NCBI GenBank assembly: GCA_964390495.1
Contig: CAYMIN010000003.1
Coordinates: 141,968-205,967, forward strand
Length of the DNA: 64,000 nt
Direction: 5' to 3'
Source of the DNA: UBA11051 sp964390495
GTDB lineage: Bacteria; Armatimonadota; Zipacnadia; Zipacnadales; UBA11051
Below are positions 40,260 through 48,747 of the stretch, piece by piece. The translations under genes and the position numbers were made by a program. How positions within the stretch are numbered: the first letter of the stretch is position 1; each line of letters begins with the position of its first letter. The notes below the pieces were generated by a model. The model did no database searches. It saw only the letters and a program-made list of their open reading frames with translations, and was not told the DNA's origin.

Positions 40260-40838
40260 GTGCTCGATGCCGCGCGCGAAAAGGCCTACAAGCTCTCGCG
40301 CGAGATTGTGCGCTGTTCCTCGGTGACGATCAAGCATGTCCACCGCGAGGAGCTTGATGAGGCGCGCCGCCAGCTCGCCGCCACCGCCGCGCTTGTCGCC
40401 GAAATGCAGAATGCCCTATCTGACACGCCCGAGCTCGCCCGTGGTGGCTTCGTCGCCGACGCGGAGAAGGAGTATGTCGAGGCCGCGATCGTGATCGCCT
40501 GCATCGCCGGCGAGGAGGTGCCGGATTACGAGACCCTGGGCGTATGCGGGGCGGTATGGCTCAATGGTCTGGCCGAGGTGGTGGGCGAGCTGCGCCGTCA
40601 CGTCCTTGACCTGATCCGTCTCGCCGAGCCGGAGCGCGCGGAGGAGTTCCTCGCCGCCATGGACGACATTTACCAGATCATCATGTCTTTTGATTATCCG
40701 GATGCGGTGTCTCTGGGGTTGCGCCGCCGCTCTGATGCGGCCCGGGGCATGGTGGAGAGGACGCGCGGCGATTTGACCAATGCCTTGCGCCAGGCGAGTC
40801 TCGAAAAGCGCCTGGGCCAGCTCGAAGACCGCCTCTAG
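40260..40838 (+). CDS. Translin-family protein
   Basis: Helical protein (192 aa from the GTG at 40260) with the translin-family pattern: AREKAYKLSREIVRCSSVTIKHVHREELDEARRQL at the N-terminus and LRRHVLDLIRLAEPERAEEFLAAMDDIYQIIMSFDYPDAVSLGLRRRSDAARGMVERTRGDL at the C-terminus. Translins bind single-stranded RNA or DNA, and the family is rare in bacteria. Family proteins begin before this GTG. The frame is open upstream (SGVEKTAEGIRQELDVLDAAREK), and GGAGGTGGAG at 40195-40204 points to a start at ATC 40206 or ATA 40209. Confidence 0.8.
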   Translation: MLDAAREKAYKLSREIVRCSSVTIKHVHREELDEARRQLAATAALVAEMQNALSDTPELARGGFVADAEKEYVEAAIVIACIAGEEVPDYETLGVCGAVWLNGLAEVVGELRRHVLDLIRLAEPERAEEFLAAMDDIYQIIMSFDYPDAVSLGLRRRSDAARGMVERTRGDLTNALRQASLEKRLGQLEDRL

Positions 40839-41072
40839 ACACTCTCTCCACTGCGGTCGCGTAGCTCAGGCATCCTGCCCGAGGCCGTTGTCATTGAATC
40901 ATTGCGGGGGGCCGCATACGAGGCCTGAGCTTGTCGAAGGCCGAGAATCCGGCCCAGCCGTTGCCGTTCTCCCCTCTCCCCGTGGGAAAGGGACAGGGTG
41001 AGGGGTGCCGTTGCCTTACTCCGCTTTCACCTCATGCCCCCTCCTCAAATACCGGTAGGCCTATGTCTGCTC
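40839..41072. repeat. Spacer with dispersed intergenic repeats
   Basis: Contains CCTGAGCTTGTCGA (40924-40937, also at 4081), ATCCGGCCCAGCCGTT (40947-40962, also at 4160 and 59847), and a degenerate copy of the CCCTCTCCC...GGGAGAGGG...AGGGTGAGGG element (40974-41005, better copy at 46077). No gene is supported. Confidence 0.6.
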
Positions 41073-41101
41073 TTGACGCTGCTGAGGCCGTATGCTACAC
41101 T
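41073..41101 (+). promoter_or_regulatory. Promoter of the argCJBD leader
   Basis: TTGACG (41073-41078), a 17-base spacer and TACACT (41096-41101). The transcript would start near 41108, placing a leader of about 170 bases before argC. Confidence 0.75.
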
Positions 41102-41127
41102 ACCGCCGACACCCGGAGCGAAACGCT

Positions 41128-41193
41128 ATGCTAGACACGCGCAGAAGCTGCAATTCAATCGGCTGTTGGGTACTCCGCGCTAGGCGCGGCTAG
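41128..41193 (+). CDS. Arg-rich leader peptide upstream of argC
   Basis: A 21-codon frame starting ATG at 41128, 9 bases after GGAG (41115-41118) and about 20 bases into the predicted transcript. The peptide runs MLDTRRSC... and ends VLRARRG before TAG; five of 21 residues are Arg, three of them within the last five codons (codons CGC, AGG, CGC). The Arg codons at the end overlap a hairpin (CCGCGC-TAG-GCGCGG, 41175-41189). A terminator stands 38 bases downstream, just ahead of argC. This is the layout of a ribosome-sensed attenuator responding to charged tRNA-Arg. The frame is too short for conservation to be judged here. Confidence 0.6.
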   Translation: MLDTRRSCNSIGCWVLRARRG

Positions 41194-41230
41194 TACATCC
41201 TGCGTAGTGAATAGCGAGGCATGTGTCTTG

Positions 41231-41265
41231 ATGCCGCCCGAAGTCAGGGGGGCATTATTTATTTT
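41231..41265 (+). terminator. Leader terminator before argC
   Basis: ATGCCGCCC (41231-41239) pairs with GGGGGGCAT (41247-41255) with one G-G mismatch and a 7-base loop, followed by TATTTATTTT. It ends 12 bases before the argC ATG, so unconditional termination would silence the operon; conditional antitermination is implied. Confidence 0.7.
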
Positions 41266-41277
41266 GGGGGTACGGAA

Positions 41278-42336
41278 ATGACGACCACGCACAAGCAGAT
41301 TGCGGTACTGGGCGCTTCCGGCTATGGCGGCGTCGAGTTCCTACGCCTGGCTGCCGAGCATCCTCACCTGGAGGTCACCTACTGCGCCGGACATACCAGT
41401 GCCGGCGAGAGAATCGGCGACCTCTACCCGCACTTGCCGCCGCCGTTGGGTGACATCGTGCTGGGCGACATCGCCGTTGAGAAGGCCGCCGCGGCCGCCG
41501 ACATTTTGGTATTCTGCCTGCCGCACAGCGCCGGCATGGACATGGTCGCCGAGGCCTATCGCATGGGCAAGACCGTAGTGGACTTCTCGGCCGATTACCG
41601 CCTCCAGGACCCTGTCGAGTACGAGGCCTATTATCAGGTCAAGCATACCCACCCACAACTGCTAGCGGAGGCGGTCTATGGGCTGCCCGAGCTGCATCGC
41701 GACGAAATCATCGGCTCGCGCTTCATCGCGGTGCCGGGCTGCTATCCGACCGGGGTGATTCTGGCGCTGGCTCCGGCGGTCGCGCACGGGATTATTTCTA
41801 CCGACATGCTGATTGCTGATAGCAAGTCCGGCGTCTCGGGCGCGGGTCGCGGGGCCTCCCTGACGACTCATTTCGCGGAGGTGACCGAGTCGCTGACAGC
41901 CTACAAAGTCGCCAGCCACCGGCACACACCGGAAATGGACCAGGAGCTGACCGCCCTGCAGGACGGCGGGAAACTGCAGGTCACCTTTGTGCCACACCTG
42001 GCCCCGCAGATCCGCGGCATTCTCAGCACCTGCTATGCCCATCTCGCCGCCGACATGACCCTCGCTGAGGTTCATCAGGTCTATGCAGATTTCTATGCGG
42101 ACGAGCCGTTTGTGCATGTCCATCCGCTCGGCAAGCTACCAGCCACTAAGCACGTCAGTGGGACCAACCGCTGCGACGTAGGCGTGGCGCTTGACGAGCG
42201 CACCGGCCGACTGGTGGCTGTCTCGGCGGTGGACAATTTGATTAAGGGCCTAGCCGGCGCGGCGCTGCAGTGCCTCAATCTTGCTTGCGGCTGGGAGGAG
42301 ACCACCGGCCTGCCGCTGGTGGCATACTGGCCTTGA
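41278..42336 (+). CDS. argC: N-acetyl-gamma-glutamyl-phosphate reductase
   Basis: Third step of arginine synthesis, NADPH-dependent reduction of N-acetylglutamyl phosphate (352 aa). GASGYGGVEFLRL is the NADP-binding start, the catalytic cysteine is in VPGCYPTGVILAL near residue 160, and the His region SHRHTPEMDQEL and SGTNRCDVGV follow. ATG 41278 is preferred over an in-frame upstream ATG at 41221 because the latter lies before the leader terminator. First gene of argCJBD. Confidence 0.95.
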   Translation: MTTTHKQIAVLGASGYGGVEFLRLAAEHPHLEVTYCAGHTSAGERIGDLYPHLPPPLGDIVLGDIAVEKAAAAADILVFCLPHSAGMDMVAEAYRMGKTVVDFSADYRLQDPVEYEAYYQVKHTHPQLLAEAVYGLPELHRDEIIGSRFIAVPGCYPTGVILALAPAVAHGIISTDMLIADSKSGVSGAGRGASLTTHFAEVTESLTAYKVASHRHTPEMDQELTALQDGGKLQVTFVPHLAPQIRGILSTCYAHLAADMTLAEVHQVYADFYADEPFVHVHPLGKLPATKHVSGTNRCDVGVALDERTGRLVAVSAVDNLIKGLAGAALQCLNLACGWEETTGLPLVAYWP

Positions 42337-42357
42337 ACGGCGAACGGCAACAGCTTT

Positions 42358-42387
42358 GGGAGACCCTTTTTGCAAAAAGGGTCTCCC
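42358..42387. repeat. 30-bp perfect palindrome between argC and argJ
   Basis: GGGAGACCCTTTTTG is followed immediately by its exact reverse complement CAAAAAGGGTCTCCC. Flanking TTT and CCAAACCCC resemble a widespread intergenic repeat of bacterial genomes. It could fold into a long hairpin and affect argJ expression or mRNA stability. Confidence 0.75.
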
Positions 42388-42462
42388 CAAACCCCTTCCC
42401 AAAAACTCTTGTGCAGGGCGGGCAGTGGCTCAGGCGATCACAGGTATGGAGGACAATTCGCG

Positions 42463-43713
42463 ATGGCAGATTGTGTTGACATAAACGAAATCAGCGGCGG
42501 AGTACTGGCCGCGCAGGGATTTGTGGCCGGCGCCATTGCCGGCGGCATCAAGCCCCCGCCGGCCCTGGACCTAGTGATGATTCATTCCCAGTATCCGGCG
42601 TCCGCCGCCGCGACGGTAACGCGCAACGTATTCCGCGCTGCGCCGACGTACATCACTCAGGAGGCCGTCGCCGACGGCAAGGCCCGCACCATCATCATCA
42701 ACTCCGGCAATGCCAACGCCGGCACCGGCGCGCAGGGGATGAAGGACGCCCGGCAGATGGCCACTCTGGCCGCGAAGGTGACCGGGGTTGCGGTGTCGGA
42801 GGTGATCGTCTGCTCCACCGGCCACATCGGCGACCTCATGCCGATGGACAAGGTAGCCGCCGGCATCGCGCAGCTTGGCGGCCAGCTTGGGCGCGACAAT
42901 CCCGAAAAGATCGCCCGCGGCATCATGACTACTGATACGGTGCCCAAGCATTGCGCCGTCGAGTTCAGCATCGGCGGCAAAACCGCGCGGCTCGGCGGCA
43001 TCTGCAAGGGCGCAGGGATGATCTGCCCCAACATGGCGACCATGCTCTGCTTCATCACCACCGACGCTGCCGTCGAGGCCGCCGCTCTGCACAGCGCCCT
43101 GCAGTGGTGTGTCGCCCGCTCGTTCAACTGCATCAGTGTTGATGGTGATATGAGCACCAATGACACCGTCGCGCTGCTAGCTAACGGGCAGGCCGGCAAT
43201 GAGCCGATTAGCGACGAGGCCTCGGCGGCTTTCTTGACTTTCCGCGACGCGCTTGAGTACGTCACTCAGGACCTAGCCAAGCAGATTGCCGCCGACGGTG
43301 AGGGCGCAACGAAGTTTGTTACCGTCAAAATCACCGGGGCCGCCAGTTACGAGGAAGCGCGCACCGCCGGCCGCGCGGTGACCAACTACAGCCTGCTCAA
43401 GGCCGCTGTCTATGGCGGCGACTTCAACTGGGGGCGCATCGCCGCCGCGGTCGGTAGTAGTGAGGTCCCCTTCGATCCCGACCGGGCCGCAATCACGCTC
43501 TGCGGCATCACCGTCTTCGCCAATGGCCAGGTGCAGGACTTCGACCTCCAGGACGGCCGCGCCAAGATGGCCGCGAAACAGGTCGAGATCGAGATAGACC
43601 TGGCCCGAGGCGACGAAGACCTGACGCTCTGGACCTGCGATCTGACCCCGGAGTACGTGCACTTCAACGCCGAATATGACGCTGCGGAACTGGCCGGAGC
43701 AGAGACGGATTGA
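42463..43713 (+). CDS. argJ: Glutamate N-acetyltransferase / amino-acid acetyltransferase
   Basis: Ornithine acetyltransferase (416 aa) that recycles the acetyl group between N-acetylornithine and glutamate, and in bifunctional forms also uses acetyl-CoA. The self-cleavage site KGAGMICPNMATML is seen, with the nucleophilic Thr at residue 193. NSGNANAGTGAQG and the C-terminal GGDFNWGRIAAAVG are conserved. GGAGG is 10 bases before ATG 42463. With argJ present, a separate argE is not needed. Confidence 0.95.
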   Translation: MADCVDINEISGGVLAAQGFVAGAIAGGIKPPPALDLVMIHSQYPASAAATVTRNVFRAAPTYITQEAVADGKARTIIINSGNANAGTGAQGMKDARQMATLAAKVTGVAVSEVIVCSTGHIGDLMPMDKVAAGIAQLGGQLGRDNPEKIARGIMTTDTVPKHCAVEFSIGGKTARLGGICKGAGMICPNMATMLCFITTDAAVEAAALHSALQWCVARSFNCISVDGDMSTNDTVALLANGQAGNEPISDEASAAFLTFRDALEYVTQDLAKQIAADGEGATKFVTVKITGAASYEEARTAGRAVTNYSLLKAAVYGGDFNWGRIAAAVGSSEVPFDPDRAAITLCGITVFANGQVQDFDLQDGRAKMAAKQVEIEIDLARGDEDLTLWTCDLTPEYVHFNAEYDAAELAGAETD

Positions 43714-43760
43714 CGATACCGGCCCGTGGCTTGCTGCGGGCACCGAAACAGGTGAGGCCA

Positions 43761-44654
43761 ATGGATAAGCACGGCAGCCCGGCGAACGGGCGAGCACGCA
43801 CCCTGATTGAGGCCCTGCCCTACATCAGAATGTGGGCCGGCAAGACTATGGTCGTTAAGTACGGTGGTGCGGCCATGACCGATCCCGCCCTCCAACACAG
43901 CGTGATGCGCGACCTGGTACTGATGCACTATGTCGGCGTGCGCGTCGTGATGGTGCATGGCGGCGGGCCTAAGATCAGCCAGATGATGGAGCGGCTCGGC
44001 CATCAGCCGCAGTTCCTCGGCGGCCTGCGGGTCACCGACGAAGCCACCATGGAGATCGTGCAGATGGTGCTGGTCGGCTCGGTCAGCCAGGAGTTGGTCG
44101 CCTTGCTCAATGCCGAGGGCGTGCCGGCAGTCGGTTTGTCGGGTCATGACGCCAATATTGTTAAAGCGCACAAGCTCGACTCGCCAGCGGGGGATTTAGG
44201 TTTCGTCGGGGAGGTCAGCCACGTTGACACGCGCCTGATCGAGACCCTGACGGTCGCCGGCTACCCGGTCGTGCTTAGCTCCATCGGGGCCGGCGAGGGC
44301 CGCCAGAGCTTCAATATCAATGCTGACGCGATGGCCTGTGCCGTGGCCCAAGCCCTCAACGCCGAGAAGCTGATCGTGCTGAGCGATGTGCCGGGTGTAC
44401 TGGCGGACCCCGCCGATGAGGCCAGCGTCATCAGCGCTCTGGCGACGGCCGATGCGCTCAAGCTCATAGAAGAGGGGACGGTGAGTGAGGGCATGATCCC
44501 CAAGCTTGAGGCCGCCGTGGACGCCATCGAGAACGGCGTCAACAGTGTGCACATGATAGATGGTCGCATGGAGCACTCGCTGATCATGGAGCTGTTCACC
44601 GACGAGGGCGTCGGCACGATGATCGTGGCCGAGGAAGGCGCAGAGCATGACTAA
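43761..44654 (+). CDS. argB: Acetylglutamate kinase
   Basis: Phosphorylates N-acetylglutamate (297 aa). KYGGAAMTD near residue 33, VHGGGPKISQMMERLG and NINADAMACAVAQALNAEKLIVLSDVPGVL are the family landmarks. A longer N-terminus with EALPYIRMWAGKT resembles the arginine-inhibited hexameric type; feedback inhibition is inference. The stop overlaps argD by 8 bases. Confidence 0.95.
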   Translation: MDKHGSPANGRARTLIEALPYIRMWAGKTMVVKYGGAAMTDPALQHSVMRDLVLMHYVGVRVVMVHGGGPKISQMMERLGHQPQFLGGLRVTDEATMEIVQMVLVGSVSQELVALLNAEGVPAVGLSGHDANIVKAHKLDSPAGDLGFVGEVSHVDTRLIETLTVAGYPVVLSSIGAGEGRQSFNINADAMACAVAQALNAEKLIVLSDVPGVLADPADEASVISALATADALKLIEEGTVSEGMIPKLEAAVDAIENGVNSVHMIDGRMEHSLIMELFTDEGVGTMIVAEEGAEHD

Positions 44655-45840
44655 TGAAGAGGCCGCCCAACTGACTGAGCAGTACCTGATGCCCACCTAC
44701 TCGCAATTGCCGGTAGCTTTCGTGCGCGGTGCCGGCAGCCGGCTGTGGGACGCCGACGGCAAGCAGTACCTGGACTTCGTCGCCGGCATCGCGGTGCTAG
44801 GGCCCGGTCACTGCCATCCGAAGGTGACCGCCGCCGTCTGCGAGCAGGCTCACAAGCTGATGCACACCTCCAACCTCTACCACATCCCGCCGCAGGCCCA
44901 GCTAGCCGCGAAGCTGGTGCAGCTTTCTTGTGCCGACCGCGCTTTCTTCTGCAACAGCGGCGCGGAGGCCAACGAGGCGGCTATCAAACTCGCACGCAAA
45001 TGGGCCGGCCTGCACCGCTCGCCTGGCTGTCGCGATATCATCACCGCCAACCTCAGTTTCCACGGCCGCACGCTCCTGACGGTCACCGCCACCGGCCAGG
45101 AGAAGTACCGCAAGGCCTTTTATCCGCTGCCGGCCGGGTTCAAGTATGTGGACTTCAGCGACCTGGCTGCTCTGCAGGCGGCGATTGACGAGAATACCTG
45201 TGCGGTGATGCTGGAGCCGATTCAGGCCGAAGGCGGCATCAACGTCCCGGAGCCCGGATACCTGCCCCAGGTCAAAGAGCTCTGCGAGCAGCACAATATT
45301 CTGTTGATCCTCGACGAGGTCCAGACCGGTATGGGGCGCACCGGTGACTGGTTCGGCTACATGGATGAGGGCGTCGAGCCGGACATTTTCACTATGGCCA
45401 AGTCACTCGGCGGCGGCTTCCCGATTGGCGCCTGCCTGGCCAAAGAGCATGTCGCCGAGGCCTTCGAGCCGGGCGATCATGCTGCCACCTTCGGCGGCAA
45501 TCATCTGGCCTGCGCCGCAGCCCTGGCAGCGCTAGATGCCATCGAGACCGAAGGCATGGTGGCCCATGCCAAGGCAATGGGGCGGTATTTCAAGCAGCGG
45601 GTGGAGGCGCTCAAGGCCGACTGCCGCTATCTCGCCGGAGTGCGCGGTCGCGGGTTACTACTGGGGCTGGAGTTGCAGGATATAGACGGACGCGAGTTGC
45701 AGAAGGTCTGTTTGGAGAACGGCCTGGTGGTCAATGCCCTCCGCGAGGACCTATTGCGCATTGCCCCTCCGCTGAACATCACCGAGGGCGATATTGATGA
45801 GGGCCTGGACATCATCGTGACGGCGACGGCGAACTGCTGA
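44647..45840 (+). CDS. argD: Acetylornithine aminotransferase
   Basis: PLP-dependent class III aminotransferase (397 aa). FCNSGAEANEAAIKLARKW, the PLP region LILDEVQTGMGRTG and the lysine in FTMAKSLGGGFPIGA are clear. It is the last arg gene here; argF, argG and argH are not in the window. A 59-base stretch covering its last 12 codons, the stop and 20 bases beyond is repeated at 45877-45935. Confidence 0.95.
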   Translation: MTNEEAAQLTEQYLMPTYSQLPVAFVRGAGSRLWDADGKQYLDFVAGIAVLGPGHCHPKVTAAVCEQAHKLMHTSNLYHIPPQAQLAAKLVQLSCADRAFFCNSGAEANEAAIKLARKWAGLHRSPGCRDIITANLSFHGRTLLTVTATGQEKYRKAFYPLPAGFKYVDFSDLAALQAAIDENTCAVMLEPIQAEGGINVPEPGYLPQVKELCEQHNILLILDEVQTGMGRTGDWFGYMDEGVEPDIFTMAKSLGGGFPIGACLAKEHVAEAFEPGDHAATFGGNHLACAAALAALDAIETEGMVAHAKAMGRYFKQRVEALKADCRYLAGVRGRGLLLGLELQDIDGRELQKVCLENGLVVNALREDLLRIAPPLNITEGDIDEGLDIIVTATANC

Positions 45841-45876
45841 CACCTCCCACCGCGGAAGCCACACGGAAGGCGAGAG

Positions 45877-45935
45877 GACCTGGAAATGATTGTGATGGCA
45901 GCGCCGAGTTGTTGACAGCTCCCACCGCCGAAGCC
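45877..45935 (+). repeat. Degenerate tandem copy of the argD 3' end
   Basis: 45877-45935 matches 45802-45860 at 46 of 59 bases without gaps, 75 bases apart. The copy even keeps a reading frame ending in Ser-Cys-stop where argD ends Asn-Cys-stop. Confidence 0.65.
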
Positions 45936-46632
45936 TGAGCGAATGCGGGGCTTCCCGAGCATTGTCGCGTGGGGCGGCCTTGCGCGCCGTCGTGTCCGCC
46001 ATAGCCTTGGCGAAGGCGGAAGCTTCAGCGAAGGCGGGGCTTTTCAGCCCGCCGCCATTGCCATTTTGCTGTTGTCCCCTCTCCCGTTTCGGGAGAGGGC
46101 TAGGGTGAGGGCCGCCGTTGTAGGGGCGCATGGCATGCGCCCGGGCCGAAGGCGTGGGTGCGCCCGTGCCGTTGACTGTTGCGTTGCTTTGTTGGGTGGC
46201 GGTTGTGCTTCCGGTAGGGGGTACATCCCAGTCGGCCCGATAGGTAGTGTGTCATGTAACCTTCGCGGGTCCGGCTGCTGCCGTTCGGGAGCTGGTGGCG
46301 GAGAAGGTGAGCGGGGCATAGTGGATGACTGGTGGTGCGGGTTGTGGGTTGAGTAGTGCTTATTGGCGTTTTTCTCCGTAGGGGCACCTCTGGTCTGGCA
46401 ACGCGCCGCCAAGGCGATGTTAGGCGGCGAGCGACAGCGACGAGAATGCCTTTGAGACGATGCACAATTGCTTGATTGCACAGGTCCACGCTGGTGGGAG
46501 TCAAACGGAGTTAGGGTCTATTAAGCGTGGGCCAAAGCAGGGAGGGGACATGTTGCGTCCGCACTGCGCCCCCGGCCACAAACGCCAGCGCCACAATCCA
46601 GGGACAGTGGGTACGCACGCACGAGTACCTAT
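45936..46632. repeat. Long non-coding, repeat-bearing spacer
   Basis: No credible gene is seen. 46077-46099 is a 10-bp stem (CCCTCTCCCG / CGGGAGAGGG) with a TTT loop followed by CTAGGGTGAGGG, a common intergenic repeat form. 46124-46142 is a near-perfect palindrome (GGGCGCATG, G, CATGCGCCC) that matches 4353-4371. 46006-46040 holds an internal duplication of GCGAAGGCGG. The rest, up to 46632, shows nothing recognisable. Confidence 0.6.
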
Positions 46633-48747
46633 CTAGCTGGTCCAGCCTACCAGATAGAACGGCCCCTGTTCCCTAGGTAGCACCAGGTGCAGTTGTTCAG
46701 CTTCAGGAAGCTCTTTACTGAGAATCCAGATACTGCCGAGCTCGCGCGCGGAAGTTACATTTCTCTGTATTGCCACACGGCAGGCGCCAGGACTCCAACG
46801 CGGTTGCACAAAGGGGCCTTCAGCCTCCCGAGTTAGCCCGTCAGCCCGACGTTTGCCATCTACTGTAAGGCAAACCCAGTCACTCTGCCAAACCAGCAGT
46901 TCCATCGTTTCGGGTGACCAGGCGAATTCAGTAGTTCCCCAGGTCCCCTGTACTCGCGTGGGTGGAATGTCGGGTACCATGTTTGTTACATAGATGCTTT
47001 CGGGGGTGGAGTAGGCAAGCTGTCTGCCGACCTTCGAGAAGGCGAATCTCTGCACCCTGTCAATGGTCCCAAGAGAGGACTTGCGCGGATGCGCTACATA
47101 CAGATGCAGTGTCTCTGACTTACCATCCCAAGCCCCAATCACGGTGCCATCGGCTGATACTCCAAGCTGCGCAATATGTGGCTGCGAGCCTGATATGTTG
47201 ATGTATGTATCTGCGGGGCGACCCGACGGTATCAGGAACTCAGGTGTGATGAGGCGGCGGAATACTCGCTTCCCACTGGCCCAAATCAGGGAGCCAGGGA
47301 GGTCATTGGTAACCCGGGGCCCCCACGCAAAGGCCGGAACCTCAAACCGATCTTCCAGCATGGCTGGTGTGCTCAATGCGAAAAGGCCGGCAACTCGCAG
47401 ATAACCATCTCCCCCGGTCCAAGCCAAATACTCTGCGTCCGGGGACCACTGGCATCGGAGGTTCTTAGCTTCAGTTGGTGATGACCTTGAGCCTTCGAGC
47501 ATGAATGCCCGCCCACTCCGGGAGGCGTCATAAAGGAATATTCCATAGTCCCTGGTCTTATCCTCGCCTACAAACGTCAGCCACAGCCCGCGCTCATGTT
47601 GGAACCAGTGCAGATCCCTTATCGCTGACTGGTCGCCGCCTGACTCAAATATGCCATGTGGTTCGCCCCCAAATGCATCACACACGAACACATTCCGGGT
47701 ATTCGGCTTCTCGTTCCACGCGATAAATGCTATCATTCGACCGTCCGGTGATATCAGAGCCTGCTCCGCTTTGCCATGTTCACCTACACGCGATATCGCT
47801 CTCGGCTTGGTCCCGTCGGTGAATATGCGGAGAACTTGGTCATTACGTATCACGATGAGCCAGGGGCTACGCAGTTGGTGCAGCCAGACTCCGCAGGAAT
47901 GCACAAAACGGCCGCTTGGAGCATCCAAGCGGTACCTCTCAAACTCGCGGATGGCTTTATCCTCTTGTCCGCCCAAGACAAATCTGAGGCCATTCAGATA
48001 GGTTAAGTCGTGACCTGCCTTGCGCATACCTTCTGCGGTCTGGATCTTGTTATGAGCATCATCCAGGTTGCCTCGGTCCAGCGCTTCCTCGATCTCGGCC
48101 ACCACCGTGTAGAACATGTTGTTGTCCAGTGGCTCGACGATTAACTTGACCGCTTGTTCATAGTCCCCGTCGGGCGCGAGCTCTAAGTACTTACGCAGGT
48201 ATCTCAACGCCTCAGGGGATTCTCTGTCTTGCTGTAGATAGGCTATGCCCACGAAATAGTGAGCATCCCTGTATTTTGGGCTGTCAGCGGATTGAGCGAT
48301 TTTCCCCCCCAGTTCGATCACGCGTGCCCAATTAGCCTCCCTAAACGCTTCCCCAAGCAGGTCCTCTGGCGTCGGAGTGGGTGGTGGTGCTGGTGGGGAC
48401 GGTTCATCATTGCACCTATCTTGTAGTGTCAAAGCTTCCTGTCGCTCTTCTGTCTCAGGCGCCAGATAGAGAAGTGCCTTATCCACCGCCTTGACCGCAT
48501 CTTGGCACTTGTCAAGCTTCTCGTAACACTGAGCCATCTTCAGCCAAGACATCCCTGAATCTGGTTTGAGGCCTACGACCTGGCGCAGTATGGCTATCGC
48601 TTCTGCGTAATCTCCCTGTTCGTAAAGTCTCTTTCCCTCGGCGTACAACTGCTCCGCTTGGTCCGCCAGTGCGGTGTGCGTCACCACCAGCAGTAGGAGC
48701 ATTGCGCACACGAGCCGGACGATTGTATGTTTTGTACTGACATTCAT
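46633..48747 (-). CDS. Exported TPR + beta-propeller-like protein
   Basis: Exported protein of 704 aa. A signal peptide (IVRLVCAMLLLLVVTHTALA) is followed by two or three TPRs (AEQLYAEGKRLYEQGDYAEAIAILRQVVGLKPDSG...), a Pro-rich linker near residue 125, more helical repeats, and a long C-terminal domain with repeated blade-like motifs (ISPDGRMIAFIAW, WSPDAEYLAWTGGDGYLRV, WSPETMELLVWQSD, RWSPGACRVAI) typical of TolB/WD40-like propellers. GGGAGG is 7 bases before ATG 48747. Isolated gene; function unknown, likely a periplasmic scaffold. Confidence 0.75.
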   Translation of the reverse strand: MNVSTKHTIVRLVCAMLLLLVVTHTALADQAEQLYAEGKRLYEQGDYAEAIAILRQVVGLKPDSGMSWLKMAQCYEKLDKCQDAVKAVDKALLYLAPETEERQEALTLQDRCNDEPSPPAPPPTPTPEDLLGEAFREANWARVIELGGKIAQSADSPKYRDAHYFVGIAYLQQDRESPEALRYLRKYLELAPDGDYEQAVKLIVEPLDNNMFYTVVAEIEEALDRGNLDDAHNKIQTAEGMRKAGHDLTYLNGLRFVLGGQEDKAIREFERYRLDAPSGRFVHSCGVWLHQLRSPWLIVIRNDQVLRIFTDGTKPRAISRVGEHGKAEQALISPDGRMIAFIAWNEKPNTRNVFVCDAFGGEPHGIFESGGDQSAIRDLHWFQHERGLWLTFVGEDKTRDYGIFLYDASRSGRAFMLEGSRSSPTEAKNLRCQWSPDAEYLAWTGGDGYLRVAGLFALSTPAMLEDRFEVPAFAWGPRVTNDLPGSLIWASGKRVFRRLITPEFLIPSGRPADTYINISGSQPHIAQLGVSADGTVIGAWDGKSETLHLYVAHPRKSSLGTIDRVQRFAFSKVGRQLAYSTPESIYVTNMVPDIPPTRVQGTWGTTEFAWSPETMELLVWQSDWVCLTVDGKRRADGLTREAEGPFVQPRWSPGACRVAIQRNVTSARELGSIWILSKELPEAEQLHLVLPREQGPFYLVGWTS

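Noticed and set aside
41221..41277. Upstream ATG for argC at 41221
   Set aside because: It would place the start before the leader terminator and adds residues unlike any ArgC N-terminus.
41102..41277. T-box riboswitch in the arg leader
   Set aside because: GGGTACTCCGCG superficially resembles the T-box sequence, but the leader is too short for stem I and lacks the AGGGTGG core; the leader-peptide reading fits better.
45943..46356. A 137-codon open frame on the plus strand in the spacer after argD
   Set aside because: It is rich in Gly, Arg and Cys, spans the repeat elements and palindromes, has no Shine-Dalgarno or recognisable domain; it is a by-product of GC-rich repeats.
46100..46504. 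A 134-codon minus-strand frame in the same spacer
   Set aside because: Low-complexity Arg/Thr/Pro composition over repeat sequence and no family match that I can see; not a gene.
45841..46632. Structured RNA gene (RNase P, SRP, tmRNA, 6S) in the long spacer
   Set aside because: None of the conserved core sequences of these RNAs could be found.
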